This document shows positions 36,589 to 44,096 of a stretch of 64,000 nt of DNA, piece by piece (within the stretch, counting starts at the first letter, position 1; the number at the start of each line of letters is the position of its first letter). Both the position numbers and the translations under genes were made by a program. A model generated the notes under the pieces. The model was given only the letters and a program-made list of their open reading frames with translations. It had not been told where the DNA came from and did not search any database. This DNA comes from Lachnospiraceae bacterium (GTDB lineage: Bacteria > Bacillota > Clostridia > Lachnospirales > Lachnospiraceae), in assembly GCA_017411305.1 (NCBI GenBank), contig JAFQQI010000048.1, forward strand, positions 62,001-126,000, read 5' to 3'.

Positions 36589-37461
36589 TTCTTTGCATTT
36601 TATCAACAAAATCATTGATAGCTTCTGCTTTTGCTGCAAGCTTCAGCCAATTTTTTAAAGTATCCAAATTCGTTTGCGAATATATGGTATCACTTAATTC
36701 TGTGGAAACTTCTCCTAATTCGCTTAACAATTCCATTATTCCTTGTTGGATACCCTGCCTAATGCCCGTCTTTAGGTTTTTGTCCGCAATCGATTGTCCC
36801 AGACCTTTCATATCTTCCATTCCCTTCTTAACAGCCTCGTTTCGGCTAACATCCACGTATTTGCACACCCTCATTGTATCACACTCAAATATGCCTGACA
36901 AATAGTCAAATATTGGCTCGTTGCGCCTTAGCTCGTTATCTGCTTCGCCACGTCTGATGATAATTACATTTATCAAATCATAATCTGTTTCCGGCTCATT
37001 TGTCGTTCCTATTACATCCTCTTTTTTGATAGAATACATGGTAACAGTATTCTGTAGCTTCTTTGGAACATTTCTCTTTTGATAATTGGATACTTTGGAT
37101 TAGTGGGTTTGTAGTCATTTTGGATTTCCAAATCAAAATGCAAATGAATACATATCTGTTCATTTGTCAGCTTTGGATTAATTGCTATAAAATGGGTATC
37201 ATAGTATATCAGTTTATCGCTGACTGAATTCATTTCCGTGGGAAGCCCGGTCACTCTTTGAGATACAGCATCTACGGGAAGGTCCTTGATACTGTCTGTG
37301 TCGATGCACCTGATAATTTCTTCTACCGTAGAGTTTTTATATTCCGGCACTACTGCCTTTAATACCGGAGCTATAATCTCTTTATTTTGAAATAATTGCT
37401 TACATACATCATCATACCTCTTTCCGGATATACTAAGACTAATCATTGTTTCTTCTGACAT
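36581..37461 (-). pseudogene. Broken Rpn/PD-(D/E)XK nuclease family 'transposase'
   Basis: Two leftward frames make one decayed gene. The first (37461-37012) starts MSEETMISLSISGKRYDDVCKQLFQNKEI and reaches the nuclease core HLHFDLEIQNDYKPTNPKYPIIKRE, then goes out of frame. The second (to 36581) resumes as VPKKLQNTVTMYSIKKEDVIG, reading back to about 37072, and carries the tail with AVKKGMEDMKGL and a C-terminal helix. The piece that normally joins KR to VPKKLQN is missing, so an out-of-frame deletion of some 100 or more bases probably broke it. Rpn proteins are recombination-promoting nucleases that vary rapidly in gut bacteria. The two parts could be translated separately, but the core would be incomplete. 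Confidence 0.82.
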
Positions 37462-37745
37462 AAAATAACTCCTCCTGTTTCGTTTGCTTGCACTTGTTTC
37501 TGCTTGCCTTAGTGCTTATTCCTGTTTCTGCGTTTGTTTTTTATTTCATTGTTGTGAAAAATAGCGAACCGCCATGATAATTACCTGCCGGGCCCGATAG
37601 GCCTTCGTGAATACAGATAAGTTGATTTTCACCTGTTTCTTTAGTGCTTTTACCTTCTGTGATTATAAGATTATGCTTTGGTGTTTATGTTCACACACTT
37701 ATTATTTGCAAAGGTTTAATTTCTGATAGCCACATCTTATCATTT
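37462..37745. other. Gap between the two Rpn-type genes
   Basis: It holds the AGGAGT ribosome site of the broken gene at its left end (37469-37475 region on the minus strand) and otherwise A/T-rich sequence without a convincing gene, tRNA or inverted terminal repeats. The right end leads into the 58-bp hairpin repeat at 37746. Confidence 0.5.
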
Positions 37746-37803
37746 CCGGCAAATAGCGCGTTTGCGTTATTTGCCGGGAGTTTTACTTTCATTGTGCATT
37801 ATT
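37746..37803. repeat. 58-bp hairpin repeat, copy 2
   Basis: Copy of 36478-36535 with one mismatch; the stem is CCGGCAAATAGCGC/GCGTTATTTGCCGG with loop GTTT. The TAA stop of the intact Rpn gene (37799-37801) lies inside it. Read leftward, the stem can terminate that gene. Confidence 0.85.
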
Positions 37804-38731
37804 TAGTGTGAAGGATATGATATATCTTGGCAGCATCAAAATCAGGAGCAAAGGTTGTGGCTACATCATAAATCTTCTGAATGATACTTTCGTCTTCTTC
37901 CAGTTCATCGGCTATTTGTGATACATCTTTTCCTTTTGTGATTTTTCGGCAGACTTGTTCTATCAGTTTCTCTGCATGTCCGGCTTCATAACTATCCCGC
38001 TTTTCATAATCAATAACTCCATATATCTTCATATAGCGTGTCCTCTCCTCATCACTACATTTTACTTCATCTACAATACTCTGTATCTGTTGCAGTTCCT
38101 CGTCTACGGCGTTTTCTTTCCGGGTATTTTCCATGTAATTCAGTAGATTTTTTAATTCTGGTGTACCGCCCTTGGTTCCTTTGGTATAAAGAAATATCTT
38201 GCGGACACCATCATTATATATCAGCTTTTCATTCTCTGTCACTACGTTTTTAATCGTATAAATAATTCTGTCATCATCAAATGGGTCATAGGGTAATATC
38301 CATATGGTTGTCACATCCGGTAACTTTTCATAACCAGCTCCTGAGGGAAGTAGCTTGGTGTCCATTAGCGACTGATAATACCGATTTCTTCGGGGTAAAT
38401 CCTTTTCATAATAATTATTTGGCTCAATATCATAGCTTCTAAGCAAACAATTTTCGTTTGCCATGTCTTTTTCGGTGGAGTAGAGGTCCATACGGATTCC
38501 CCGCTTATCAACATTGATTCCCTTAAGGGACTTTTGGGATTCAATAATTAAGTTCTTTACACGATGACCTGTGACGCGCTCAATAATAATTCTTGCAATT
38601 TTTTCTGCTTTTTCAGCATCTTCTGTTGCCGCCTCAAAAAGAAACGAATCCATCATATTTAGTTCCTCTAGTGGGCGTAAATTTCTCTTAGGGTGCTGCT
38701 TGTTTTCCGGTTCCTTTGCCTGCTTTGACAT
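37799..38731 (-). CDS. Rpn/PD-(D/E)XK nuclease family 'transposase', intact
   Basis: 310 residues. The N-terminus has LRPLEELNMMDSFLFEAATEDAEKAEKIARIIIERVTG. The nuclease core GIRMDLYSTEKD ... LLRSYDIEPNN supplies the D and E of a PD-(D/E)XK site. The middle has RYYQSLMDTKLLPSGAGYEKLPDVTTIWILPYDPF, and a helical C-terminal region follows. Such proteins are called transposases in databases, but the E. coli Rpn proteins are DNA endonucleases that increase recombination. No terminal inverted repeats or target duplication were seen. AGGAGG precedes the ATG. The different sequence from the broken neighbour shows they are not a simple recent duplication. Confidence 0.85.
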   Translation of the reverse strand: MSKQAKEPENKQHPKRNLRPLEELNMMDSFLFEAATEDAEKAEKIARIIIERVTGHRVKNLIIESQKSLKGINVDKRGIRMDLYSTEKDMANENCLLRSYDIEPNNYYEKDLPRRNRYYQSLMDTKLLPSGAGYEKLPDVTTIWILPYDPFDDDRIIYTIKNVVTENEKLIYNDGVRKIFLYTKGTKGGTPELKNLLNYMENTRKENAVDEELQQIQSIVDEVKCSDEERTRYMKIYGVIDYEKRDSYEAGHAEKLIEQVCRKITKGKDVSQIADELEEDESIIQKIYDVATTFAPDFDAAKIYHILHTK

Positions 38732-39051
38732 AAATAGTTCCTCCTTTTGCGCAGGAACTTACTTATCACAATTCCTGCCTTATACAATAAAATGAATGGG
38801 TTGTAAAAGCATGAATTTTCGTGATAATAAATAAGATATACTTTGACTTTTTAGAAAACGTGCAACACAAACGGCCACGCTAAATATGAAAAATATGCTT
38901 TGAATGAAGTATAGCACTTTGACGATTTATGCACAAGTATGTTTTTGCTTTTTTGTGAATTTTGCAACTTATAAATAATCAGCCGCTCGTTTTAAGACGG
39001 GCGGCTGGTTGGCGCTGTTATTTTGGGGGCATGACAGGTAAAGAAGTAATA
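38732..39051. other. Gap between the Rpn gene and pncB
   Basis: A/T-rich. It contains the Rpn ribosome site at the left and a GC-rich hairpin at 38976-39025 near the right. No open frame with a ribosome site was found. The hairpin resembles the 3' end of the broken Rpn gene, so this may be the scar of a further lost copy. Confidence 0.45.
38976..39025. repeat. GC-rich hairpin; terminator candidate for pncB
   Basis: CAGCCGCTCGT (from about 38980) pairs with ACGGGCGGCTG around TTTTAAG. Read leftward, it is followed by ATTATTTATAA and can terminate pncB. It shares its pattern with 36536-36588. Confidence 0.6.
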
Positions 39052-40506
39052 CTATTTTTCACCCATTCTATCCAAAAGCTGAATTTTGGTATCATACAGC
39101 TTCTTTGATAAGTCGATGTAAACCTTATGAGGATTCACAAAACGCTTGGTTTCATCCCAAAGGGTATCCTTTTCTTTGGTACAGTAATCACGGATTTCCA
39201 TAGTCTTGGGTGATTCATAGCAGCACTGCCCGTTCTTAAAAACAGGAACCAAAAGTTCACGCAGAGTAAAGCTTCCGGCAGGGAGCTTTGTTTTTTTCCA
39301 AGGCTCTAAGGGGTCGAATAAAAGAAGCGGTTCCTCTTCGCTGAAGTGTTCCCCTACCAGGCAAATTAAGTCAGCCTTAATCTTGCCGGTTTCTTTATCA
39401 TAAATACGGTAAATGGTCTTATTACCGGGATTGGTGACTTTTTCTGAGTTTTCGGAAAGCTTAATCTTGGGAATAAACTCGCCGTCAGGTCCCATAATGG
39501 CAGCCAGCTTATACACGCCGCCGAAGGCAGGATTGTCCTTTGCCGTAATCAGGTTTGTACCCACACCCCAGGAGGTAATGGCAGCACCCTGTGCCTTCAT
39601 GGTTTCAATCAGATATTCATCCAAATCGTTGGAAGCGGAAATCACCGCATCCGGGAAGCCTGCCGCATCCAGCATCTTACGTGCCTTTTTGGAAAGGTAA
39701 GCAAGGTCGCCGCTGTCAAGGCGGATGCCGTAGTAGCCTAATTTAATGCCCGCTTCTCTCATTTCAGTAAATACCTTGATGGCGTTAGGAATACCTGAAT
39801 TTAATGTGTCGTAAGTATCTACCAACAAAATGCAGGCAGAAGGATACATGTCTGCATAGGTTTTGAAGGCTGTATATTCATCGGGGAAACTCATAATCCA
39901 GCTATGAGCGTGGGTCCCCTTAACGGGTACGTCAAAAAGCTGACCGCAAAGAACATTGGAGGTTCCGATACAACCGCCGATGACAGCAGCACGGGCTCCG
40001 TAGATACCTGCATCCGGTCCCTGGGCACGGCGAAGTCCGAATTCCATCACTCCGTCATCTTTTGCTGCATAACATACTCTTGCTGCTTTGGTGGCAATCA
40101 GACTTTGGTGATTAATGATGTTGAGAATAGCAGTTTCTACAAGCTGGGCTTCCATAATCGGTGCAATGACTTTTACAAAAGGCTCTCTGGGGAACATAAC
40201 CGTTCCTTCGGGAATGGCATAAATATCACCGGAAAACTTGAAGTTTGCCAGATAATCGAGGAAGTCTGCTTCGAAGATTCTGAGACTTGCAAGATAATCA
40301 ATATCCTCTTTTGAAAAATGTAATTCTTTGATATATTTAATTAATTGCTCAAGTCCGGCAGCAATGGCATATCCGCCGCCGCAGGGATTGTTTCTGTAAA
40401 AGGCATCGAAAATAACCGTTTCATTACGGTCTTTGTGCTTGAAATAGCCCTGCATCATGGTAAGCTCATAGAGGTCGGTAAGCAACGTTAAGTTTTGTCT
40501 GTCCAT
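39052..40506 (-). CDS. pncB: Nicotinate phosphoribosyltransferase
   Basis: 484 residues. It makes nicotinate mononucleotide from nicotinate and PRPP in NAD salvage (Preiss-Handler route). Family marks: LLTDLYELTMMQGYF at the start, FDAFYRNNPCGGGYAIAAGLEQ, FGLRRAQGPDAGIYGARAAVIGG, GTHAHSWIMSF, YGIRLDSGDLAYLSKKARKMLD, SNDLDEYLI and WGVGTNLITA. The ATG at 40506 follows AAGGAGAA; a longer in-frame extension to 40677 has no site and is not typical. Length fits the longer Gram-positive type. Confidence 0.95.
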   Translation of the reverse strand: MDRQNLTLLTDLYELTMMQGYFKHKDRNETVIFDAFYRNNPCGGGYAIAAGLEQLIKYIKELHFSKEDIDYLASLRIFEADFLDYLANFKFSGDIYAIPEGTVMFPREPFVKVIAPIMEAQLVETAILNIINHQSLIATKAARVCYAAKDDGVMEFGLRRAQGPDAGIYGARAAVIGGCIGTSNVLCGQLFDVPVKGTHAHSWIMSFPDEYTAFKTYADMYPSACILLVDTYDTLNSGIPNAIKVFTEMREAGIKLGYYGIRLDSGDLAYLSKKARKMLDAAGFPDAVISASNDLDEYLIETMKAQGAAITSWGVGTNLITAKDNPAFGGVYKLAAIMGPDGEFIPKIKLSENSEKVTNPGNKTIYRIYDKETGKIKADLICLVGEHFSEEEPLLLFDPLEPWKKTKLPAGSFTLRELLVPVFKNGQCCYESPKTMEIRDYCTKEKDTLWDETKRFVNPHKVYIDLSKKLYDTKIQLLDRMGEK

Positions 40507-40575
40507 AGGAATTCTCCTTTTTATGGTATTTTTAACTAATATACACCTAATTATTTCCTGTGGCAAGAAGTGAGG

Positions 40576-40640
40576 TGAAGTGGAAATAAAATGGAAATAA
40601 AATGGGAATAATGCGGAATACAAATGGAAACAAAATGGTT
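40576..40640. repeat. Short degenerate repeats of AAATGGAAATA type
   Basis: The run GTGGAAATAAAATGGAAAT, AAAATGGGAAT, AAATGGAAACAAAATGG repeats a 9-11-base unit about six times with changes. It lies in the gap between pncB and the HTH-Uma2 gene and may be slippage sequence or contribute to a promoter. Confidence 0.5.
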
Positions 40641-40693
40641 GCGAAACGGGTGCGCACAGATTATAATGAGAATACAAGGGAGGTGTTTATGGT

Positions 40694-41488
40694 ATGACTA
40701 TTCAGGAAATGAAAGAAATCAAAAGGCAAAAGGGTTACTCTTATGCACAAATAGCAGAGCTTACCGGGGTGCCTCTTGGTACGGTACAGAAGATTTTCAG
40801 CGGGGAGACGCAGTCGCCGAGATATGACACACTTTTGGCGCTGGAACGTTTTTTTGAAGGGGAGACTTATCCGGGTATGGTGTGTGAACCGGCAACAGTA
40901 TACGGGGCAGAGAAGCAACAGGGTGAATATACCATAGAAGACTATTATGCCCTTCCGGATGAACGTAGGGTAGAGCTGATAGACGGTGTGATTTACGATA
41001 TGCCAGCCCCGTCTTTTAACCATCAGCGTATCGGTGGTGAAATTTATCGGCAGATAGCGAATTATATACATGGAAATAAAGGAAAGTGCATTCCGATGAT
41101 GTCCCCTGTGGATGTGCGTCTTGATTGTGACAATAAGACCATGGTACAGCCGGATGTGCTCATCGTTTGCGACCTTGATAAGGTCAGAAGATGGGGGGTT
41201 ATGGGGGCACCGGATTTTGTGCTGGAGGTGCTTTCCCCTTCTACCAAGCGTAAGGATTGCATTAAGAAGCTGGAGAAGTATCGGGAAGCGGGCGTAAAGG
41301 AATATTGGATGATTGATCCTTATAAGCGTAAGCTGATTATTTACCGGTTTGAGGAAGAAATCTATCCTGATGTCTGTGGACTGGAAGGGAAGGTTCCGGT
41401 AGGTCTGTATGGCAATAATTTACTGATAGATTTGGATATTGTCAGCAGTATAATAATGGATTATGATGAAGAGGAAGAGGATGAATAA
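40694..41488 (+). CDS. XRE-type helix-turn-helix fused to Uma2 (DUF820) nuclease domain
   Basis: 264 residues. Residues 1-55 form a Cro/C1-type HTH (MKEIKRQKGYSYAQIAELTGVPLGTVQKIFSG). Residues about 77-260 are a Uma2-family PD-(D/E)XK nuclease domain: EDYYALPDERRVELIDGVIYDM, VQPDVLIVCD, APDFVLEVLSPSTKRKD, KLEKYREAGVKEYWMIDP. The catalytic D, E and nearby Lys pattern is present. The order suggests a nuclease guided to, or autoregulated at, a DNA site. Strong GGGAGGTG ribosome site at 40679-40686. Overlaps the next gene by a few bases. Confidence 0.87.
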   Translation: MTIQEMKEIKRQKGYSYAQIAELTGVPLGTVQKIFSGETQSPRYDTLLALERFFEGETYPGMVCEPATVYGAEKQQGEYTIEDYYALPDERRVELIDGVIYDMPAPSFNHQRIGGEIYRQIANYIHGNKGKCIPMMSPVDVRLDCDNKTMVQPDVLIVCDLDKVRRWGVMGAPDFVLEVLSPSTKRKDCIKKLEKYREAGVKEYWMIDPYKRKLIIYRFEEEIYPDVCGLEGKVPVGLYGNNLLIDLDIVSSIIMDYDEEEEDE

Positions 41489-42032
41489 AACATTCAAAAA
41501 GATACTACCTGTTTTATTGTTAATATGGCCCTACTTGTGTGTGATTCCTTTTGGAATCGGTTCCGCTAATGAGGACTTTTACGGACCGGTTATGGGAATT
41601 TATATGGTACTTACTGTAGCAGTGTATCTGCTGAATATTATCAGTGCCTGCATGGACAAAGATAAAGCGGCACATAGGCGGCTTGCCTTTTGGGATATGG
41701 TAATGAAGGTGGCACACATTCCCTTTTATCTGGTGGTGTTTGTGTTGGGTGTCCTACTATTATTGACCATAGTAGTGCCGGCAATGGTGTTTGTGACACC
41801 GTTCATGGTAGGAATTCTTATAGTGGTAGATTTGATGCTGATGGTTACCACATCGCTTTATGGAGTGAATGCACTGCTAAAAGGCTGCCGTTTAGGCCTA
41901 TTATCTAAGACTTATACCGTGGTACATATTGTACTGCACTGCTTTTTTGTAACAGATGTAATCAGTGCAGTTATGATATATTTTAAATTATGTAAGGCAG
42001 GAAAAAGAGAAGGAGGAAACTACTATGTTTGA
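41481..42032 (+). CDS. Polytopic membrane protein, unknown
   Basis: 183 residues with about five hydrophobic helices (ILPVLLLIWPYLCVIPFGIG, MGIYMVLTVAVYLLNIISA, VAHIPFYLVVFVLGVLLLLTIV, MVGILIVVDLMLMVTTSLYG, VVHIVLHCFFVTDVISAVM). ATG 41481 follows GAGGAAG; an ATG at 41463 is possible. It overlaps the Uma2 stop and the VOC start, so all three are one transcript. No family recognised. Confidence 0.7.
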   Translation: MNKTFKKILPVLLLIWPYLCVIPFGIGSANEDFYGPVMGIYMVLTVAVYLLNIISACMDKDKAAHRRLAFWDMVMKVAHIPFYLVVFVLGVLLLLTIVVPAMVFVTPFMVGILIVVDLMLMVTTSLYGVNALLKGCRLGLLSKTYTVVHIVLHCFFVTDVISAVMIYFKLCKAGKREGGNYYV

Positions 42033-42492
42033 AAAATTATTTGATGGTGCAAAGTTTGCACAGGTGGGTTATGTGGTAAACGACATTGAAGATGCCAAGG
42101 CAAAATATGCGGCGGCTTTGGGGTGCGAAAATCCTCCGATTTGTACTGGCGGAGCATATGAAGTGACACAGACTAAGGTGTTTGGTAAGCCGGCACCGGA
42201 TGCGGATTGCAAGATGGCTTTCTTCAATCTTGAAAGCGGGATTCAGTTAGAGCTCATTGAGCCCAATGATGCTCCTTCCGTATGGAGAGACCATTTGGAT
42301 AAATACGGAGAAGGAATCCATCATATTGCGTTTACTGTAGAGGATACCGAAGAAACTGTTGCAAAATGCCTGAAATTGGGAATGACTGTTGAACAGGAAG
42401 GTAACTACGGTGATAACAGCGGAAGATATGTGTACCTGGATGCATTTGATTTGTTAAAATGCAGAGTGGAGCTGCTGCAGAATTTTAAATAA
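42025..42492 (+). CDS. VOC-superfamily (glyoxalase-fold) protein
   Basis: 155 residues. One VOC module pair: AQVGYVVNDIEDAKAKYAAALG, MAFFNLESGIQLELIEPND and GIHHIAFTVEDTEETVAKCLKLGM, with metal-type residues (the His of HHIAF, the Glu of LELIE and RVELL). The pattern is close to lactoylglutathione lyase or methylmalonyl-CoA epimerase, but the substrate is not decided. Strong AAGGAGGAAA site. Ends at a hairpin at 42505. Confidence 0.85.
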   Translation: MFEKLFDGAKFAQVGYVVNDIEDAKAKYAAALGCENPPICTGGAYEVTQTKVFGKPAPDADCKMAFFNLESGIQLELIEPNDAPSVWRDHLDKYGEGIHHIAFTVEDTEETVAKCLKLGMTVEQEGNYGDNSGRYVYLDAFDLLKCRVELLQNFK

Positions 42493-42504
42493 CTTAGAAG
42501 AAAC

Positions 42505-42537
42505 AGACACGATAGCGAGTGATGTCCTATCGTGTCT
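42505..42537 (+). terminator. Hairpin after the VOC gene
   Basis: AGACACGATAG (42505-42515) pairs perfectly with CTATCGTGTCT (42527-42537). The tail TGTGTTTATATT is only moderately T-rich, so it is a probable terminator. Confidence 0.7.
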
Positions 42538-42556
42538 TGTGTTTATATTATGATTT

Positions 42557-42616
42557 AATGACAAAAAGATGCAGATGAATGACAATTTGGAAAATATCTA
42601 TTTTTAATAGTATAAT
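42557..42616 (+). promoter_or_regulatory. LytTR-like direct repeats and promoter of the fused regulator-kinase
   Basis: AATGACAA occurs at 42557-42564 and 42578-42585, a 21-base period (two helical turns) as in AgrA-type LytTR sites. The repeats extend as AATGACAAAAAG and AATGACAATTTG. A -35-like TTGGAA (42587-42592) follows directly, and TATAAT is at 42611-42616 (18-base spacer). Binding by the gene's own LytTR domain is inferred. Confidence 0.6.
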
Positions 42617-42647
42617 GAGCGTGACTAATAATAGGACGTGAGTGAAT

Positions 42648-44000
42648 ATGATAAGAATTGCACTGATAGATGATAATAAAGAATTTCTTGAATTGACATT
42701 TCATTTGTTACAGGAATGTTTTTTCCAAAGTGGGAGAAAGTGTGAGATAGAAAGATTTAATGACCCTGTTTCACTATTGTATGAAATAGACGATAGGGAT
42801 TTTTTTGATATCTGCTTTTTGGATATCGAGATGCCGAAAATGAATGGAATTGAGCTTGCCAAAAGAATACGGGAGAAGAGAAGAAGGACAATTATTGTTT
42901 TTTTGACTGCACATCCGGAATTTATCAGAACAGGATATGAGGTAAAAGCGTTTGACTATCTGTTTAAAGAGAGGATTGATAAAGAATTGTCTAATCTGAT
43001 GGGACGCATTTTGTCAGAGGTGGATGAACGGAAAAAGCGTATCTATATGATAGAAACGAATTCGCGGATTGAGAAAATATATTATGAAGAAATTATCTAT
43101 GTATATAAAAGCGGACAATATGCCAGATTTGTTTTGAAGGATAAAGAATTGCAGGACAGAAAGGCACTGAAGGAAGTGCTGGAAAAGTTGCATTCCAAAG
43201 AGTTTATAGCGGTCGAGAGAGGGTTTATTGTCAACATTGAACATATCAAAAAAATAGATTCCCGTGATGTGGAAATGGAAGACGGAACAGTTATCCGAGT
43301 CAGCCGTGAACGGATAGGAGAATTAAAACAGCGTATGCAAGAGCATTGGCTGGAACGTTTGAGAGAGAAACAATTAGCCGAAGAGAAGAATGAGTTTCTG
43401 GAGCAGGATTATCAGAGGATTATGGCGTGGAGCAGAGAAAAAAGCAGGATTTTGCATGATATCCGAAATCACTTTTTGGTGCTGGAGGGGCTTTTGAAGC
43501 ATAAGCAGACAGATCGGGCGATTGCTTATATTCAAGAAATCAGAGAATCAGAGCTGGAAGCAGACCATTATATCCAGACAGATAATGTTGTAGTAAATGC
43601 GCTTTTGAGCGAAAAAATTAGTCTTGCCAAGAAGTACAATATTAAGGTAGAGTTATCTGTCAGCAATTTGCAAGACTCGTTTGTTTCGGATAGAGATTGG
43701 TGTGTAATTCTTGCCAATTTGTTTGATAATGCCATAGAGGCAGCAAGCCGGGTAATGGTAAATCGGGAGATTATTATTAAAATCCAGGAAGTGGCTTATG
43801 GAATGATATTGACCATGCGAAACAGTTTTGCGGGTGAAGTGATTGACGTGGGAGGAAATCTGATAACAACCAAAGAAGATAAAGAAGAACATGGGATTGG
43901 CTTTCAAAATGTAACCTATGCTGTCAGTAAATATAACGGTATTATACAACGAAGATGCTTTCAAAACATTTTTCAGGTAAGCGTTGTGTTGTACCGATAA
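42648..44000 (+). CDS. Receiver-LytTR-histidine kinase fusion (single-chain two-component protein)
   Basis: About 450 residues, no membrane helix. Residues 1-120 are a receiver with DD at 8-9, phospho-acceptor Asp59 (FLDIEMPKMNGIELAKRIRE) and a Lys-Glu (YLFKE) where Lys-Pro is usual. Residues about 128-225 are a LytTR DNA-binding domain (YEEIIYVYKSGQYARFVL, FIAVERGFIVNIEHIKKI, MEDGTVIRVSRERI). A coiled helix leads to a GHKL/AgrC-type kinase: His270 in ILHDIRNHFLVLEGLL, N box LANLFDNAIEAA, G box EEHGIGFQNVTYAVSKYNG. All parts look intact. ATG 42648 or GTG 42642. The MATE gene follows. Confidence 0.9.
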   Translation: MIRIALIDDNKEFLELTFHLLQECFFQSGRKCEIERFNDPVSLLYEIDDRDFFDICFLDIEMPKMNGIELAKRIREKRRRTIIVFLTAHPEFIRTGYEVKAFDYLFKERIDKELSNLMGRILSEVDERKKRIYMIETNSRIEKIYYEEIIYVYKSGQYARFVLKDKELQDRKALKEVLEKLHSKEFIAVERGFIVNIEHIKKIDSRDVEMEDGTVIRVSRERIGELKQRMQEHWLERLREKQLAEEKNEFLEQDYQRIMAWSREKSRILHDIRNHFLVLEGLLKHKQTDRAIAYIQEIRESELEADHYIQTDNVVVNALLSEKISLAKKYNIKVELSVSNLQDSFVSDRDWCVILANLFDNAIEAASRVMVNREIIIKIQEVAYGMILTMRNSFAGEVIDVGGNLITTKEDKEEHGIGFQNVTYAVSKYNGIIQRRCFQNIFQVSVVLYR

Positions 44001-44096
44001 AGGCTTCATAACCGATATTTAATGATAGACAGTAATAATAAATATTAAGTAGATATAAGTAATGATTAGCAAACTACAAGGAAGGAATAGAAACAA

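Noticed and set aside
36581-38731. The 'transposase' genes as part of an insertion sequence
   Set aside because: No terminal inverted repeats, target duplication or DDE/HUH motifs. The fold is PD-(D/E)XK, and Rpn proteins act as endonucleases.
44021-44066. AATGAT repeated upstream of the MATE gene as LytTR sites
   Set aside because: The copies are 40 bases apart and diverge after six bases; not comparable to the 21-base repeat at 42557.
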